From positions 13,002,517 through 13,066,516 of the forward strand of contig OX442318.1 of the NCBI GenBank assembly GCA_949358305.1: a stretch of 64,000 nucleotides of DNA, given 5' to 3'. The stretch comes from Strigamia acuminata (taxonomy: Eukaryota > Arthropoda > Chilopoda > Geophilomorpha > Linotaeniidae). Below, piece by piece: positions 34,021-47,130 of this stretch (its first letter is position 1; each line of letters starts with the position of its first letter). The notes beneath the pieces are model-generated. The model was not told where the DNA came from and did not search any database. It worked only from the letters and a program-made list of their open reading frames with translations. A program made the translations under genes and the position numbers.

Positions 34021-34992
34021 TGTTTTGTAGTGTTAAAATTCTTTAAAATGCTAAAACGTATGTTTTACAAATACTAAAACATGTTTTCAACAATGAAAAC
34101 GTGTTTTCAAGGGTTAAAACGTGTTTTCAAGGGTTAAAACGTGTTTTCAAGAGTTAAAACGTGCTTTCAAGAGGTAAAACGTGTTTTCAAGAGTTAAAAC
34201 GTGTTTTCAAGAGTTAAAACGTGTTTTCAAGAGTTAAAACGTGTTTTCAAGAGTTAAAACGTGTTTTCAAGAGTTAAAACGTGTTTTCAAGAGTTAAAAC
34301 GTGTTTTCAAGAGTTAAAACGTGTTTTCAAGAGTTAAAACGTGTTTTCAAGAGTTAAAACGTGTTTTCAAGAGTTAAAACGTGTTTTCAAGAGTTAAAAC
34401 GTGTTTTCAAGAGTTAAAACGTGTTTTCAAGAGTTAAAACGTGTTTTCAAGAGTTAAAACGTGTTTTCAAGAGTTAAAACGTGTTTTCAAGAGTTAAAAC
34501 GTGTTTTCAATAGTTAAAACGTGTTTTCAAGAGTTAAAACGTGTTTTCAAGAGTTAAAACGTGTTTTCAAGAGTTAAAACGTGTTTTCAAGAGTTAAAAC
34601 GTGTTTTCAAGAGTTAAAACGTGTTTTCAAGAGTTAAAACGTGTTTTCAAGAGTTAAAACGTGTTTTCAAGCATTAAAACGTGTTTTCAAGAGTTAAAAC
34701 GTGTTTTCAAGCGTTAAAACGTGATTTCAAGCGTTAAAACGTGATTTCAAGAGTTAAAACGTGATTTCAAGAGTTAAAACGTGTTTTCAAGAGTTAAAAT
34801 GTGTTTTCAAGATTAAGAACGTGTTTTTTTTTTTTCAGATTAAAAACGTGTTTTTTTTTCAAGATTAAAAACGTGTTTTTTTCAAGATAAAAAACTTGTT
34901 TTTTCAAGATTTAAAACGTGTGTTGTCAATAATTACAACGTGTTTTTTCAAGATTTAAAACGTGTGTTGTCAATAATTACAACGTGTGTTTT
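34021..34992. repeat. 20-bp minisatellite downstream of copy C
   Basis: Same unit as the array at 10078-10720, GTTAAAACGTGTTTTCAAGA, with about 36 regular copies from 34081 to 34800. Units from 34201 to 34500 are identical. It lies about 240 bp beyond the stop of copy C. The right margin degenerates into T-rich units. Confidence 0.97.
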
Positions 34993-35228
34993 CAAATGTG
35001 AACATTTGATTACTAGTGGTGGTGGTAAGTTTTTACATTAATGTTCTTTGGTAGATATATGGTTCAAATTCAAAAAAGAACCAAATGGAGTGTTTTTTAA
35101 TCAATGAATTAACCCACCCTGCCCAACCTAGGGTCAATTTTGACGCATAAAAGTGTGACTATTCAAGATTAAGTGCATGGTTTTTTTCATTAATAGACTG
35201 ACAAGTGAGTGATTTTATTTACTTTAAA

Positions 35229-38200
35229 TCAGAGGAAGTGTGTAAGAACAGAAAACAATGAGAGACCAGTTAGAATACCAACAATAGATCCAATATTGCA
35301 GAGTAGTTTGATAATGGGCATTTTTTGATTTTCTTTTATCACTTCTCGAATGTTGGTGTCAATATGGTAACCAAGCGCTGTGAAGTGAAAACTTCGAGCA
35401 TTTTTCATTGATAGAATTAAAAAATGTTCTTCACAGCGCAATGCGCATGAACAGTCTTTCTGAGGATTTGTCTTGAATTGAGCATCCAAATACATAATCT
35501 GTGTTTTTTTAGCTGTTTCTTGAGTCAAACAAAGAGGTAACTTACTCTCTTCCATGAACGGCAATCTGGTGGCACAAAAAAGGGTTAATATGCACACTAT
35601 TAGTCAGTGGCCAATGATGTGTTCAAAACGATAAGATTGTCGTATGATTCATTACAAATTTATCAGAATATTAATTATTATCAATTTGCTTATTTAATTG
35701 CGAAGAATTGATAAAAACTTACTTGCAATTGAAGGGTTGTTGCGCTAGTGTTTCAGCATAGCATTTTTTTTCACATTTGATAACTTCATCACTGGTTTGG
35801 CATGGACTTTTCCGAGTATTTAATCGAACAAACTAGACAGATTGCAGTGTAAACCACAGCATTCTTATATGACTTTATAGAAATTACCGTCTGACGCAAT
35901 ATGTCAATATCCGTGTCACACTTAGTGGGAACGTTATATTGATATTTAGGGTGTAAAACTTGATCTTGGGGTAAAACAAAGTGCTAGAATGCATAATTCA
36001 AATGAACTTAGGATTCAATCTGAATTGGCAAAAGATCTCACAGTTTGGTGTCTGTTACAAGTATATCTTTGGTCTGCTTCGTGAATCATCAATTCGTTTT
36101 GCTTCATAGAAAACTCTATGACATCTATAAAATGTAATAAATATTTTTAGTTTAAAGAAAAGCATTAATTTCACGCTTCTTTTTTATTTTTGTTTTTACT
36201 TTTCTTGAATTCCGTGCACATTCCAAATACTGTTTCCACAACAGATATGTTGGCGAATAACTTATCATTTTTTTCTTTATTTCCCTATAAATCGAATAGA
36301 AATCTCTATAAAATAATGGAATTTCATTCAATAAATGAATACTTTCCTGGAGCCAATTTAAGAGTCCTTTCCCAAAATCCACATAATGTTTGAAATTCGA
36401 AGAGGCTTTCCATAAGTCCATTGTTTTGTTGGCAAATGGCGACGATTGATGGAGTAAATCCAAAAGTTGGTAGTCGTAACAAGTAGTACTCAGTCGTCTG
36501 GCTAAATTTGTTTTTGCTTGTAATATTTCTAAACTCTCCCCACATATGATTACGAGTGGAAATTGAATCTTCTCATCATCGATTAGCTCAATGGTTTGAA
36601 ATGTGGGATAATCGAAAAAAGAATCGATTAACATGTAAACCTGACAGGCTGACACAACCAGTAGTACTAATGCGACCGTAATCTTCAATTTGTTCCGGCG
36701 CACTGACAATCTTTCTATTGTTTCTTTTCTCTCTTGAATTGATCGAATTTTGTCTTTCAACTTGGAATTTGCTTCTTTTGTTTTTCCGAACATTCTGTAT
36801 ACCATTTTGCAGCCATAAACAAATATTTCTACGAGTGTTAAACATGACATGCCAAAGTAGAGTCCGATGTTGCCACCAATGTCGCACAGCAAAAGAATTA
36901 TGTCGTATGAAAAACTTTCTGTCATCGTTCGAATGTAATTATTGTCAACGGCAACTTCTACGATACTCTCATGATGAGGTATAGGATCCAATGCTATGGT
37001 GAGTATCGCTACATCACATTGCTGATGGCATTTGCACTCTTTGATTATATTGTTTGAATATAAAGTAGCCATCACATTGTCTTGTTGTTGTCTCAGATAA
37101 CTGCCATTACACTTTGCAAATTTGTTTGCTTCGTAAAAAGGATATCTAAAAAAATGAATAAGTTAAATTATTGACGTTTATTTCAGGTATTCTACATGTG
37201 GTGGAACTAATTTGAACGATCAAATAATGTGCTTTCTTACAGTAATATAGAAATATTGAAATCTTCTACTAAGTTAGTGTTGCAAAATACAGTAGGTTAT
37301 TTTTTTTCTTTTTTAACTTCTTCCAAATTTGACTGCAAATCTTTTCTAACATTTGACTAGTTTTGTAAAAGAAATATTCGTATAATTTTGACAAATTTAC
37401 TCAAATTATTTTTGACACAAATTGTTGTCATGAACTGCTTTTTTAATATGAAATTAAATGCGTTTGAAGGACTCGCGGTTACGATTGCACAAGGAGAGTC
37501 TGGTTCAAACACAGGCCCGTTTGTGGACTTCTACCGGGGTTGGCTAGTAAAACTCTCAAGTGTTTGATCTATGCACAAATATTTATTTTGCACTGGTTTC
37601 TTGGAGTTGTAAATGTCACCACTTCGCCACCAGCGTCACTTCCACACACACCGCCCAAATGGCCCTTAGGTCATCCCTCCTCGCGGAGTGGTATGACCTA
37701 GTATAGGGAAGGAGGGAGCTGAGTTATGTGGGGAATAGAGAGAAGAGTGCTGGGTCTCAATCGAGACAGACGTGTGAGAAGTAAGGTCCTGAAGCCAGCA
37801 AGGGCAGTCATTCCCTGTGCTGACTCTGCTCTCCTCCCCATTCACCACTGCAATGCTCAGTAATGTGATGATGAATCCACTACAGCCTCCTTGAGTGGTT
37901 GCATGGGACCTACAGGTGAGTTTGACAGAATGGTTATGTTTAACCGGCCACGTCGTACATAGGGTTCCTTCCCTGTGTATGACAGGTCAGTTGCCGGTGT
38001 GGCGTGCCTTTGCGACACTGCCAACATGCGGGTAGACGGGAGTCTCCAAACCCTAGACAAAGACCAACAATCTACCAATCTGGAGTTCCTTGTCTTATTT
38101 ACGGTGAGGATGCAACCCACTCCGTTGTAACCAGTTTCCAGGCTGCCATGGAGAAGACCATACCAGTCACAAGTGAGGGTCCTGTTCTGGGATGATGAAC

Positions 38201-41200
38201 TTGAAAATTTTTTTGACCCGGCATTTTGTTTCAGACATGTTGTGAGGGTTGAATTGTTTTTTTTTTCCATTTGCATTAATCTTTTAGATTGTGTTTTTTG
38301 TGAAGGGTATTTTTTATCTATCACTTCGGATTTCAGAGATCTAGTTGTGGAGACTTTTTCATTTGAAAATTGTTGAACTAAATTTTCTCAAGGTCTGGTG
38401 TGGTTGAGGACTCTGAATTTATTTTAGACACACTGCAACCAACCAAAGCACTTTGGGGTTTATTTCTGTAGGTGTGCTGAGGATGGGGTGGCGCTCCCCT
38501 CAGGCAGTTACAGGAATGCACCCTATTGTGTACTTTCTTTTGTGTTTTTCTCCCCCTTTGCACAAGGTTTAGACCTGCAGTATTTTTTATTTTTTTATTT
38601 TTTATTTTTACTGTTTGCTCTATGTTTGGTGTTGGGTTGGAAAACACTTGTCTCATTCTCTCACTTACTTGGGCTGGGTAATGCACAAGTGTAGTGAGGA
38701 ATGTGCAATTTTATTTTTTCTTTGTGTTGGTTTGGCTAGAGTTTGACTGAGGTATTTATTTATCACACGATAACATTGGCCAACTGACATAAAAGTCTAA
38801 TTTTATTTTATTTTTATGTTTTATTTTCTGGTGAGCAACTGATGAGGAATCAACTAGTCTCATTTGCTCAGAATTTATGGTTTGTAGTGTTGCGAGTTTG
38901 ATCGACTCCACTCTCTGAACACATACTGAAAGTGGGGCGTGTAGGAGTTAGGTTAATTATTTAACCAACAACATGTTACCCATGACATTCTTGAGGTTAT
39001 GCCTGACATAATGGCATCTTAGAGAATCGATGCCACATCGAGCGAATAGGTATAATTTGTTTTGTGATCAGTGTGTCAAAACGGTTTGGTCCACCCTGGA
39101 TTCTGCTCAGAAAAGCTTCGCAGAACATTCAAATGTGAAGATTACACAAAGTTTCTTAACCCTTCCAACTCAAATGTATTGGCTACCCTTCACTCCCTAA
39201 GATGGGCATATTTTGACCCAGATTCTGCGCATGCGCTAGATCCGGGTTTTAGGGAATTCCTAACATTTAGCCAATGGGGTTAGATTGACTATTCATACAG
39301 TGAACGCCATATGGACGTGGTGGACATGATTGACCTAGCGGAGCCTGCTGATGATCATAATTTATGTCTTAAGACTCTTAAGATGGGTCTTTTTTGAGCC
39401 AGTTAATCTTTGGGTTCAAATTACAGAAAAAATTAAAAAATTAAAAAAATTTCAATTGTGTTATAGTGTCTACTGATGTTTCAACAAAGTCTGACCTAGA
39501 ATCCTTCCTATTCTGTCCAGTACCCAAACCTCCAAGCACTAAAGAAAACTTAGGAACTGGTTTCGGGTCAGAAAACCAAAAGCCAATCAGGTCAGACCCA
39601 ATGAGGTGATTCACAGAGCGTACAACGACACAAAACAGGAAAGACCGAAATAAACAAGGTAATTCAAGGGGTAACACCCAGAATGGACTGGTCTGGAACA
39701 TCAAAGTAATTACCTAAATCCAGACCAGGCCATTACAAGTGATACAGTCAAACCTTGTTATAACGAATTGCAATATAACGAATTTTTCATTCCAACGAAT
39801 ACTTAACAATGGCATGGTTAGTTGGTTGGCAATAGAACACCATGTTAAAAAAAGTTGATATAACCAACTGATATCTAAGATTCCTTGCGATTCGTTATAA
39901 CGAGGCTTGACTGGACAAGTAATAATTCTAGTTGTTTACATAAATAAGAATATAAATAAATTAACATTTACCTGCAAGTAAATTTTTTTAGGAGGCACGG
40001 GCGCAGACAGTCGTGTAAATTATTATCACAAGGATTTCTCTTTGTGTTGATGAGGGAATACTAAAACATGTTTACACACAATTAATGGATTACTAGTATC
40101 AGAAATGTCTGTCTTTGTCTATTTCAAGGTAAAAAGATGTGCTTCCTGTTCTTGCTGGATTAGATAGACGTTAGTACACATAGTCGTTTAAATTACAAAG
40201 ATTACGCATGTTCAACGGCTAAAAGATTTATAATTAAATGTAGGCTGCTATAATTCTTACTTTCTGCACAGTAGTTCGAACTTTATGAATATAATTTGCA
40301 TCAAACGAATCCAAGGCTGTATTTTGCACCTGATACGTAACTGGTGACACATCAATATTCATCTATTTTTCACAAAATAAATACAATTAGTTTATCTAGC
40401 TATATACAGTAGTGTGGACCAAATGAAACTGAACTGAGATGCGGAGGGTCAGTTTTATTTATGCCACCCAGTAGATAGTGAACTATAATATTTTCGGTTT
40501 TAGTGAAGATGCTGCTGTCTACAGTGTCGTATATTGATGCGCATTTAGAAACATGCCACCAAACAACAAGTTTGCCCAGACGGCCATTATGTAGCGCATT
40601 TAATCGAGGCAATATTTACTTGCGGTTATCAGTTGTTAGTATTAATTTTTTTATAAATTTTCAACAAAATATGAAGATTTTTCGTCATACTTACCAGCAA
40701 TATTTTGATAAAATTCAATGAAAATTATCAATTACCCACAGTGACGATGTCGATTTGTAGTTTTGAAGATTCCTTACAACTATCGCAGGTACGAGGGCCG
40801 ACAATAAGCGCTCATTGTCGGCCTTCGTACCTGCGCAGAAAGAATGGTAAGCATTGCTAATAGGCACAAAAAAATAAAGGCAATGGTTAAGTTAAACCAG
40901 TATTATTCATTGGAAGCTGGGCTTCTAAGAATCCTTTAAATAATGTGCAACAGGAACTGCTGATTATTGGGTACTCTGGATAATTTGAGCATACCAGGAA
41001 TTTGGGTACCCTACACCAGACATACCAGGAAAATAATTTTGGCATACTACCGGTAGTAGTGTAATTGACAAAGGTGCAAGAATTGCTTTTACAGCACTAC
41101 AATTCACTTGTGAGGCAGCTATTATTGATTAAAAATTCATTAAACTAGAGACTAACTTTCATACAGCTGCATCCGCTGGCATATTTAAATTTAATGACCA

Positions 41201-41890
41201 TCTTGAAATTAGAATTTCCATTTTCACATTGAAATGCTAAGCAAAGTAAATTGTAAAACGTGATGATTTTGTTTTGATCTTAAAGTCGAATGGTTTTACG
41301 ACTAGAAATTTGTGCAATTGGCCAAACAAGAGATTCGTAGTTTTTTATTGTCACATTAAGTTTGAATTTTTTCTGTAAGATATAAATTATTTTATTAATT
41401 TTTAATTCAGGATTGATAGAAAGGAAAATGCATAAACACTTACCGTTTGAACAAAAGCACCGGTTATGTAACTATGCGTTTTGAAATATTTTATATCATA
41501 CTCATTACGATATGGAGGCGGATTGAATGAATCAAAAATAACTCGACAGTTTCCTGTATACTTTCTTCCAAGAAACTTATTAAATTCTTCAGTAGTTTCT
41601 GGATAGGTATAAACATAGGGAAAGGAACCGTAGGCCATTTCCATCAAGTGCACGGAGACCATTGTTGGCTCAGACATGTAATACAATATTCGATCTGCAG
41701 TTTGGTAAATGCATGTTGACAAATTTAAGCTGAGTATTACGAAATAGAGAATAGAAAAAATCTTTTTCTTTTTGTTAATGCTTTTCATTTGCTTGAAGAA
41801 TGACGGTATTTCCATTTGTTCTCTGAAAACATCACGAGTAACAAGTTGCAGTTTCCTTCTAAGTTGTCGATTTGATTTGTATATATTCAT
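35229..41890 (-). CDS. Two-module DEG/ENaC channel, copy C (11 exons)
   Basis: Exons, 5-prime to 3-prime: 41444-41890, 41300-41372, 41157-41236, 40261-40362, 39972-40060, 36343-37145, 36200-36284, 36042-36124, 35888-35983, 35723-35832, 35229-35565. Each has the same length as in copy B and all are open. Module 1 has TM1, FPYVY, CKCHQQC and a GMS pore helix. Module 2 has a second TM1-like helix, FPLVIIC, FGMC, KSPC, CSCALRC and a GLS pore helix ending the protein. About 768 residues are expected. As in B, exon 6 leaves phase 1 at the GTATTC donor while exon 7 needs phase 0 after TTTATAG, so either a weaker site is used or both copies inherited a one-base frameshift. Intron 5 holds the repeat block and the Tigger-like MITE; introns 1-3 are short. 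Confidence 0.8.
37450..38930. repeat. Repeat block filling intron 5 of copy C
   Basis: Homologue of 13760-15230, about equally long. After it, 38930-39740 is present only in C and holds no recognised feature. Confidence 0.4.
39745..39913. mobile_element. Tigger/pogo-like MITE in intron 5 of copy C
   Basis: Orthologous to the element at 15262-15431, with the same CAGTCAAACCTTG and CTTGACTG ends, and TA on the left only. Confidence 0.7.
40784..40835. repeat. Palindrome in intron 3 of copy C
   Basis: Homologue of the palindrome in A and B, with two substitutions that break base pairs and are not compensated on the other arm. Confidence 0.8.
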
Positions 41891-42609
41891 GATGTGGCTA
41901 GTCTCAAGTACACCTATACAGAAAGCTGAAAGTAGTTCAGATTAACCAAGGCCGGATTTACACACAAGCAATAACAACAAAACAACAAAACAACAAAATG
42001 TAACAACTGAATATATTGTATGCATGGTTAGGCGCATTTTTGGATACACAGGGCCGGATTTACATACAAGTGAAACAAGCAGTTTCTTCGGGCCCCCGGA
42101 AAAAAATTCACATTTCTGAAATAAATCTAAAAAGAAGTCTGCACATTTCCAATGGAGAATGTGTCCAAACAAGTTTCCAAGAGCGAATTTGTGCACATTC
42201 GCCATTGTAAATGTATGACTGTTGCCTCTACGTTCATGGTAAACATGTTGGACAATGGTTTTTCCATAATGTCCAGAAATCCTTGCCCAAGCATCGCTAT
42301 TAATGTTTTATGCTTGTAAATTATTATTATTATATATTTTTATTACTATTTTCTTATCTTTGGCTCACAGCACTTTGCTGTGGCCAGCTCTTGTAAATTT
42401 ATCCTTTGTTATTTTTATTTTTGTTCTTTTTGACTTCTTTCAGGGCCATATAAACCACTGAATCAGTGGTGGGCTCATTTGTTGGCGCTTCAGAGCTGTG
42501 CACAGGTTTTGTACGCCCTTGAAGTGCTTGCATGAGTACGGGCCCAGGCACGGCGAACTCACATCATCACATCATCGCCAAGCTCGTGAAATTACATCAC
42601 CGAATGTAT

Positions 42610-43115
42610 TGTTACGCGAGCGGCGAGCACACTGCGAACCAGTTGTCGCACCTCGCCTCCGTATTTAATCCATTTGAATTGACTCATTAAACTCTCACTA
42701 GAGTCTGCCTTAAGCGGATGAAGTAATCGTTTTACCTATTAATTAACAATAGAATAGTCCAAATTGACTTAAGGAATAACGACAGCCAAATTGGCACAGA
42801 GGTTGTCAAGCAGTTATTGCTGTGGCATCTCAAGGTTTTACTTGATTTCAGTGTTATTCATGTTTGTGAATGTTTCTAGAATTTAAGTTAGATTAAGTAA
42901 GAATTTAAGCTAGCCTTTAGTTATTTATTATTATGTATAGTGCTTTATGTTTTATACCAGAATAAATATATTTTATATAATTTAAACATAAACAATGAGT
43001 CCTTCTTATTACACCCCAAGTCACTATTAAATAAACGCAAGTAGTATTTGATTAGAATTACTATAAATCTAATAAGTAAACGTGGTCAAACAGTTGTGTG
43101 TCTGGCCACGTAACA
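42610..43115 (+). mobile_element. Solo LTR, 506 bp, upstream of copy C
   Basis: Starts TGTTACGCGAGCGG and ends GGCCACGTAACA, flanked by GTAT (42606-42609, 43116-43119). Unit B has the empty site (gaatgtatgcact at about 18418). The AATAAA at 42961 would be the polyadenylation signal. The 4-bp duplication favours a Gypsy-type LTR. Confidence 0.75.
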
Positions 43116-43207
43116 GTATGCACTGGCTGTCCATACATCCTATCTAATGCTTTGTGACCGTCAGGCCACCCAGGGTGACCTTACATCACTGCCACACACC
43201 ACCTTAC

Positions 43208-43764
43208 TGTTGGTCTGCTGACCGTTTTTAGTATGTCGATGCAAATAGATCCGATATATCTGTATTTCATTATCTTTTCAATTATTATTAGCCAAGTATT
43301 GTTGTGTTTACTTATTTTCGAGTCATTTATCGCATTTTCGATTATCTAATGCTATTGTCATATTTTATAGCATGTGGCACCATGCTTCTTGTATCCCATT
43401 TACTTTATTTCGATTTATTCTCCAAATTGTATTATTCAATTCCGACACTAGGTGTCCCTTATCACTTGTATCACATCCAAGATGGCTGCTGCCATGACTG
43501 AGCAGTGCCAAGCTGTTTTCAACTTTGTTTTGGACTCATTTCGTAATGTATTATCAATTAAATCGTTTTATGTTTTTATTTAAACATTTGTCTTATGTTT
43601 CACACGGCATATAAGTGTAATTACACGGCCGTTATTAACTGCATAGCGAATTCGCTAGTATTCTGCGAGTCGCGAAATTCGCGAGTATTCTGCGAGTTGT
43701 ACTTCGACTCTATTTTTCGTTTTTCACTCGATATTTCGAGCTGTTCCGGATCTCCTCTGCTACA
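43208..43764 (+). mobile_element. Solo Copia-type LTR, 557 bp
   Basis: Starts TGTTGGTCTGCTGACC and ends CTCCTCTGCTACA, the same end as the Copia LTR at 19236. Flanked by CTTAC (43203-43207, 43765-43769). Unit B is empty at about 18505. The interior is diverged from the intact element, so it is a different, older subfamily. Confidence 0.8.
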
Positions 43765-45025
43765 CTTACGGCCCCAAGGTCACCCCCTCATTGGGAGAAG
43801 TGACCTAGCCCGGGGAAGAAGGGAGCAGAGTGGTGTGGGGAGGAGTTAGAGAGAGAGTGCGGACACCAACCAGGAAGGTCGTGTGTAGGGAGTCGGAGGA
43901 GTTGTATTCATCAATGGGACAAGACGTGTCCCGGCTGTATGGAACAAGGACTCCTTCCAATTCACCACAGAGATGCTCAGTGCTATGGCGGCCTCCATAG
44001 TGCTGTTGGTCTAAAGACCTCTAAGTTGGTCGATATCAAATGCTTAGCTTTACTAATATTCGTTTCCTTTGATATTATCCCGATATTGATTGTTTATTTG
44101 TAATATTCGGTTTTCTTATATGACTTCTATTGTTCCGTATGAGATTCCATACTTTAATTGTATTTTCCCACATGATTTGTTCTTTGGTTTACTTTTATAA
44201 TATACATGATTGACACTAGAGTGCTGTGTCACTCATCACCAAATCCAACATGGCGTCGCACTGGGTTTGTGCACGCACCTCATGTATTTTCAGTGTTATG
44301 GACACCTATGTAAGTTTATTTTGTCTATCATTAAATGTTTTATGCTTTTAATAGTTCATTATATTATTTCCCACACGTTTGATAAGTGTGGAAGTGTTTT
44401 ACGGTGATTAACACCGTCCGGCGCACGTTGCGAGCGTATCACACATGTCACAATTTTTCGGTTAGGCTTTCTTCTAAAGCACGCTTCCCATCGGTAAATA
44501 TACCGATTCCTGCGCCTCCTCTGTCTACAAGTGCAGCCTCCATGAGTGGCTACTGCGGGTCGTAGGTGAGTACGACATGAATGCAATGTTGAACCGCCCA
44601 TGTCACCCATTGGGCTCACACCCAGTGTGTGACGGGTCGATTGCCGGTGCAGTGTACCTTCGTGGCACCCCCGCAACGGGTGACGGGATTCCCCATACCC
44701 CTAGACAACATAATAAAGGCCAACCAACCAATATTAGGGAGTTTCTGTCATTTTTCGTGAGTATGCGTCCCCACCAGTGTAATTAGTCCCCTAATTGCAT
44801 TGGCGAAGACCATATCAGTCACAGCTTCTCAGGTCGATTCACAACAGTTGCCATGTCAACTCTTGTTGTGTCCGCAACAGTTGCTGTGCCGATTGTTGTT
44901 GTGCCTACACCGATTCCAAACACTAGAGCAAAAGTTGCGCATGCGCTGGCAATTGTGGCTGTCGCTGCCCCTGTCGTTGACCCGAGCGTTGTATCTCCAT
45001 ATGAGCCCTTGGAATCTAGTCAACG
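43765..45025. repeat. Dispersed repeat block (unit C), split by a solo LTR
   Basis: Homologue of 3241-4090. Outside the LTR at 44004-44529 it follows the A and B copies closely. The 33-bp CAACAGTTG repeat is reduced to about two units (44840-44915). Confidence 0.5.
44004..44529 (+). mobile_element. Solo Copia-type LTR, 526 bp
   Basis: Starts TGTTGGTCTAAAGACC and ends CCTCTGTCTACA, flanked by AGTGC (43999-44003, 44530-44534). Unit B is empty at about 18745. It lies only 240 bp from the previous solo LTR, in the same repeat block. Confidence 0.8.
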
Positions 45026-45335
45026 TTTCTAATGGCGAATTATAAACAATCTTAGAAATTTGCTTTTGGAACGAAGTCAGCCTTCACAATTTGCCACTGG
45101 AAACGCATTGTAACGTTTCCAATGTAAAATTTTTTTAAATTAGAAATTTACCCTGCCACACAACGTTTCTAATGGCGAATTTTTAGGCATTTGCCATTAG
45201 AAACGTAACAATTCGTTTCAAATGGCGAATTCCTTAAAATGCGCCATTTCCCACAGTCACAATGCGTTTCCAATGGCAAATTTTTAAAAATTTGCCATTG
45301 GAAATGACAAATGGGTTTCCAATGGCGAATCGCTT
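45026..45335. repeat. CCAATGGCGAAT inverted-motif cluster (unit C)
   Basis: Homologue of 4068-4395. Confidence 0.7.
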
Positions 45336-45389
45336 TACGAATGGGTACGATTATGTTGGGAATGCAATGCAGCCCTACTCCTTGGTCTT

Positions 45390-46640
45390 CTAGGGCAGGG
45401 CTTCTCAAGTTTATTAACCTGCGACCCCGGATATAAGTAAAAAAAACTGTTAAGTTGGAACCCAAGTTCTAAATTACGACGCTACGAAAATCAGCGGTTT
45501 TAGCCCCAAATCAATGGTTTAGCCCGAAAATTGACATTTTAGACGTTGCAATGACGATTATTGGCCTATCAAAAGTTGATTTTTGGGCTAAAAACGTCGA
45601 TTTATTTCCTTCCTAAAATTGTCAACTTTCATGCTAAATCTGTCGATTTTCTAAACCTCGCAATGACGAACTTTTGTCAGGGCCAGTGACGCCATGAAAA
45701 TCAACGGCTTTTTTGTTGGTATGCTGATTTTAATTAGTTACAGAGTAGTTACATTTTCAAAATTACCAGATTGCTCTGGCTGACTGGCTCACCCCGTATA
45801 AGAAAAATGCATTTTTAGCACACCAGCAACTTGGGTTTACGCCATTCAGCCTTACCTGGACACAGCACAATTTCACTTGTTTTTCATTTGATTTAATTTA
45901 CTTTGGGTTTGACATTAAATTTATTTCGGCTTACCTGAATTCTGGATTGCAATGCTGCTCTCACAAGTGGAATCAAGCTGTAGCAAGATCTTGGCTGTGT
46001 TGCCTCCACGTGGGGTACAAACATGTGACACAAACGTGTGACTTTTTGACCTGCTTTTCCTTTGACATTGAAAAACAAATCGATTTGGGAAATTGCTAGT
46101 TCTTTAATTACTATCTAGAGCTCAGAAGAATAGCCTATCGTGGACATTTGAGCTGGTAAATGAATTATTGATGAAGCAATTTGCTTGTGGTTTCTGTAAT
46201 CAATATTGTAGCAAGTTTCATTTCTGATTCGGTGGAAGACAGCAAATAATATGAAAATGTTTCAAATTAAAAGTTGAAAAAATTAATAAATACATAAATA
46301 CATAAATTAACGATGGTTTTGAAACTGGTGGTTTTAGTGTTAATGGCCGATCATGAGTTTATTCAACAAATTGGTGAATCTGATTAGGTTTATCCCCGTA
46401 AGATTAATGCACATTAATGTTCCTTAGGTTAGTTTTTAATAACAACCAGCTCCTTGGGAGCTATCAACGGTGTAACATCAGAATTTACCAGTATAAAGCC
46501 AATGGGGATGTTTTGTAACATTCAAACAACATGGAAGCCCGCTTAAAGTTTTGCGTAGATGCAAGGCAGGATTGGAAACAAATTTATTGCCGGGAGATTT
46601 GGGTGTCCTGGGCCCGGACTCCGGGCCACAATTAATGAGC
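45390..46640. repeat. Duplicated intergenic block (unit C)
   Basis: Homologue of 4440-5577, with the same exon-like minus-strand stretch (45893-46078). Its last part, 46550-46640, is a fragment of the 155-bp hAT family. Confidence 0.35.
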
Positions 46641-46919
46641 CAGGCCTCTATCCAAAAAAAAAGTTGCTGACTCCAAACGTTTCGTTTGTTGAGGTTTCGT
46701 CCGTCGAAGTTTCCTCCAAAAGGCTACTAAAAACCGTTTTTAATAACCGTTTTTAAAGTATTTTCCGGTTAACCCGGGGTTTAAACGCGCCCGGCGTTTA
46801 TTTGAGGCCGGCGCTTATTGGTTTTTCGAGTGGTGGTTGCCAGGCGCTTAATCAAGAGCCGGCGCTTAATCAAGAGCCGGCGCTTAATTGCGCCCGACCA
46901 TTGTTCAAGGCAGTACGGT
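46641..46919. mobile_element. Truncated copy of the 917-bp TIR element
   Basis: Keeps an internal piece (GCCAGGCCTCTATCC...) and the right end (CATTGTTCAAGGCAGTACGG) of the element intact at 5578-6494. The left end and about 570 bp of interior are missing. Confidence 0.6.
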
Positions 46920-46975
46920 ATTAAAGTTTTAACATTCAAACAACATGGAAGTCCGCTTAAAGTTTTGCGTAGATG

Positions 46976-47130
46976 CAGGGCTAGATTGGAAACAAATTTA
47001 TTGCCGTGAAATTCGGGTGTCCGGGCCACAATTAATGAAGTCGGGACAGGCCACAGCGAGCCGCGACTGGCCACAGCGGCCAAGGGCCACCGGAAAACTC
47101 CCGGTAGCCCGCCGGGCCAGTCCAGCACTG
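46976..47130. mobile_element. 155-bp hAT-type MITE (unit C)
   Basis: Same site and orientation as 6552-6706, with ends CAGGGCTAGATTGG and CCAGTCCAGCACTG and duplication CGTAGATG (46968-46975, 47131-47138). Confidence 0.85.
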
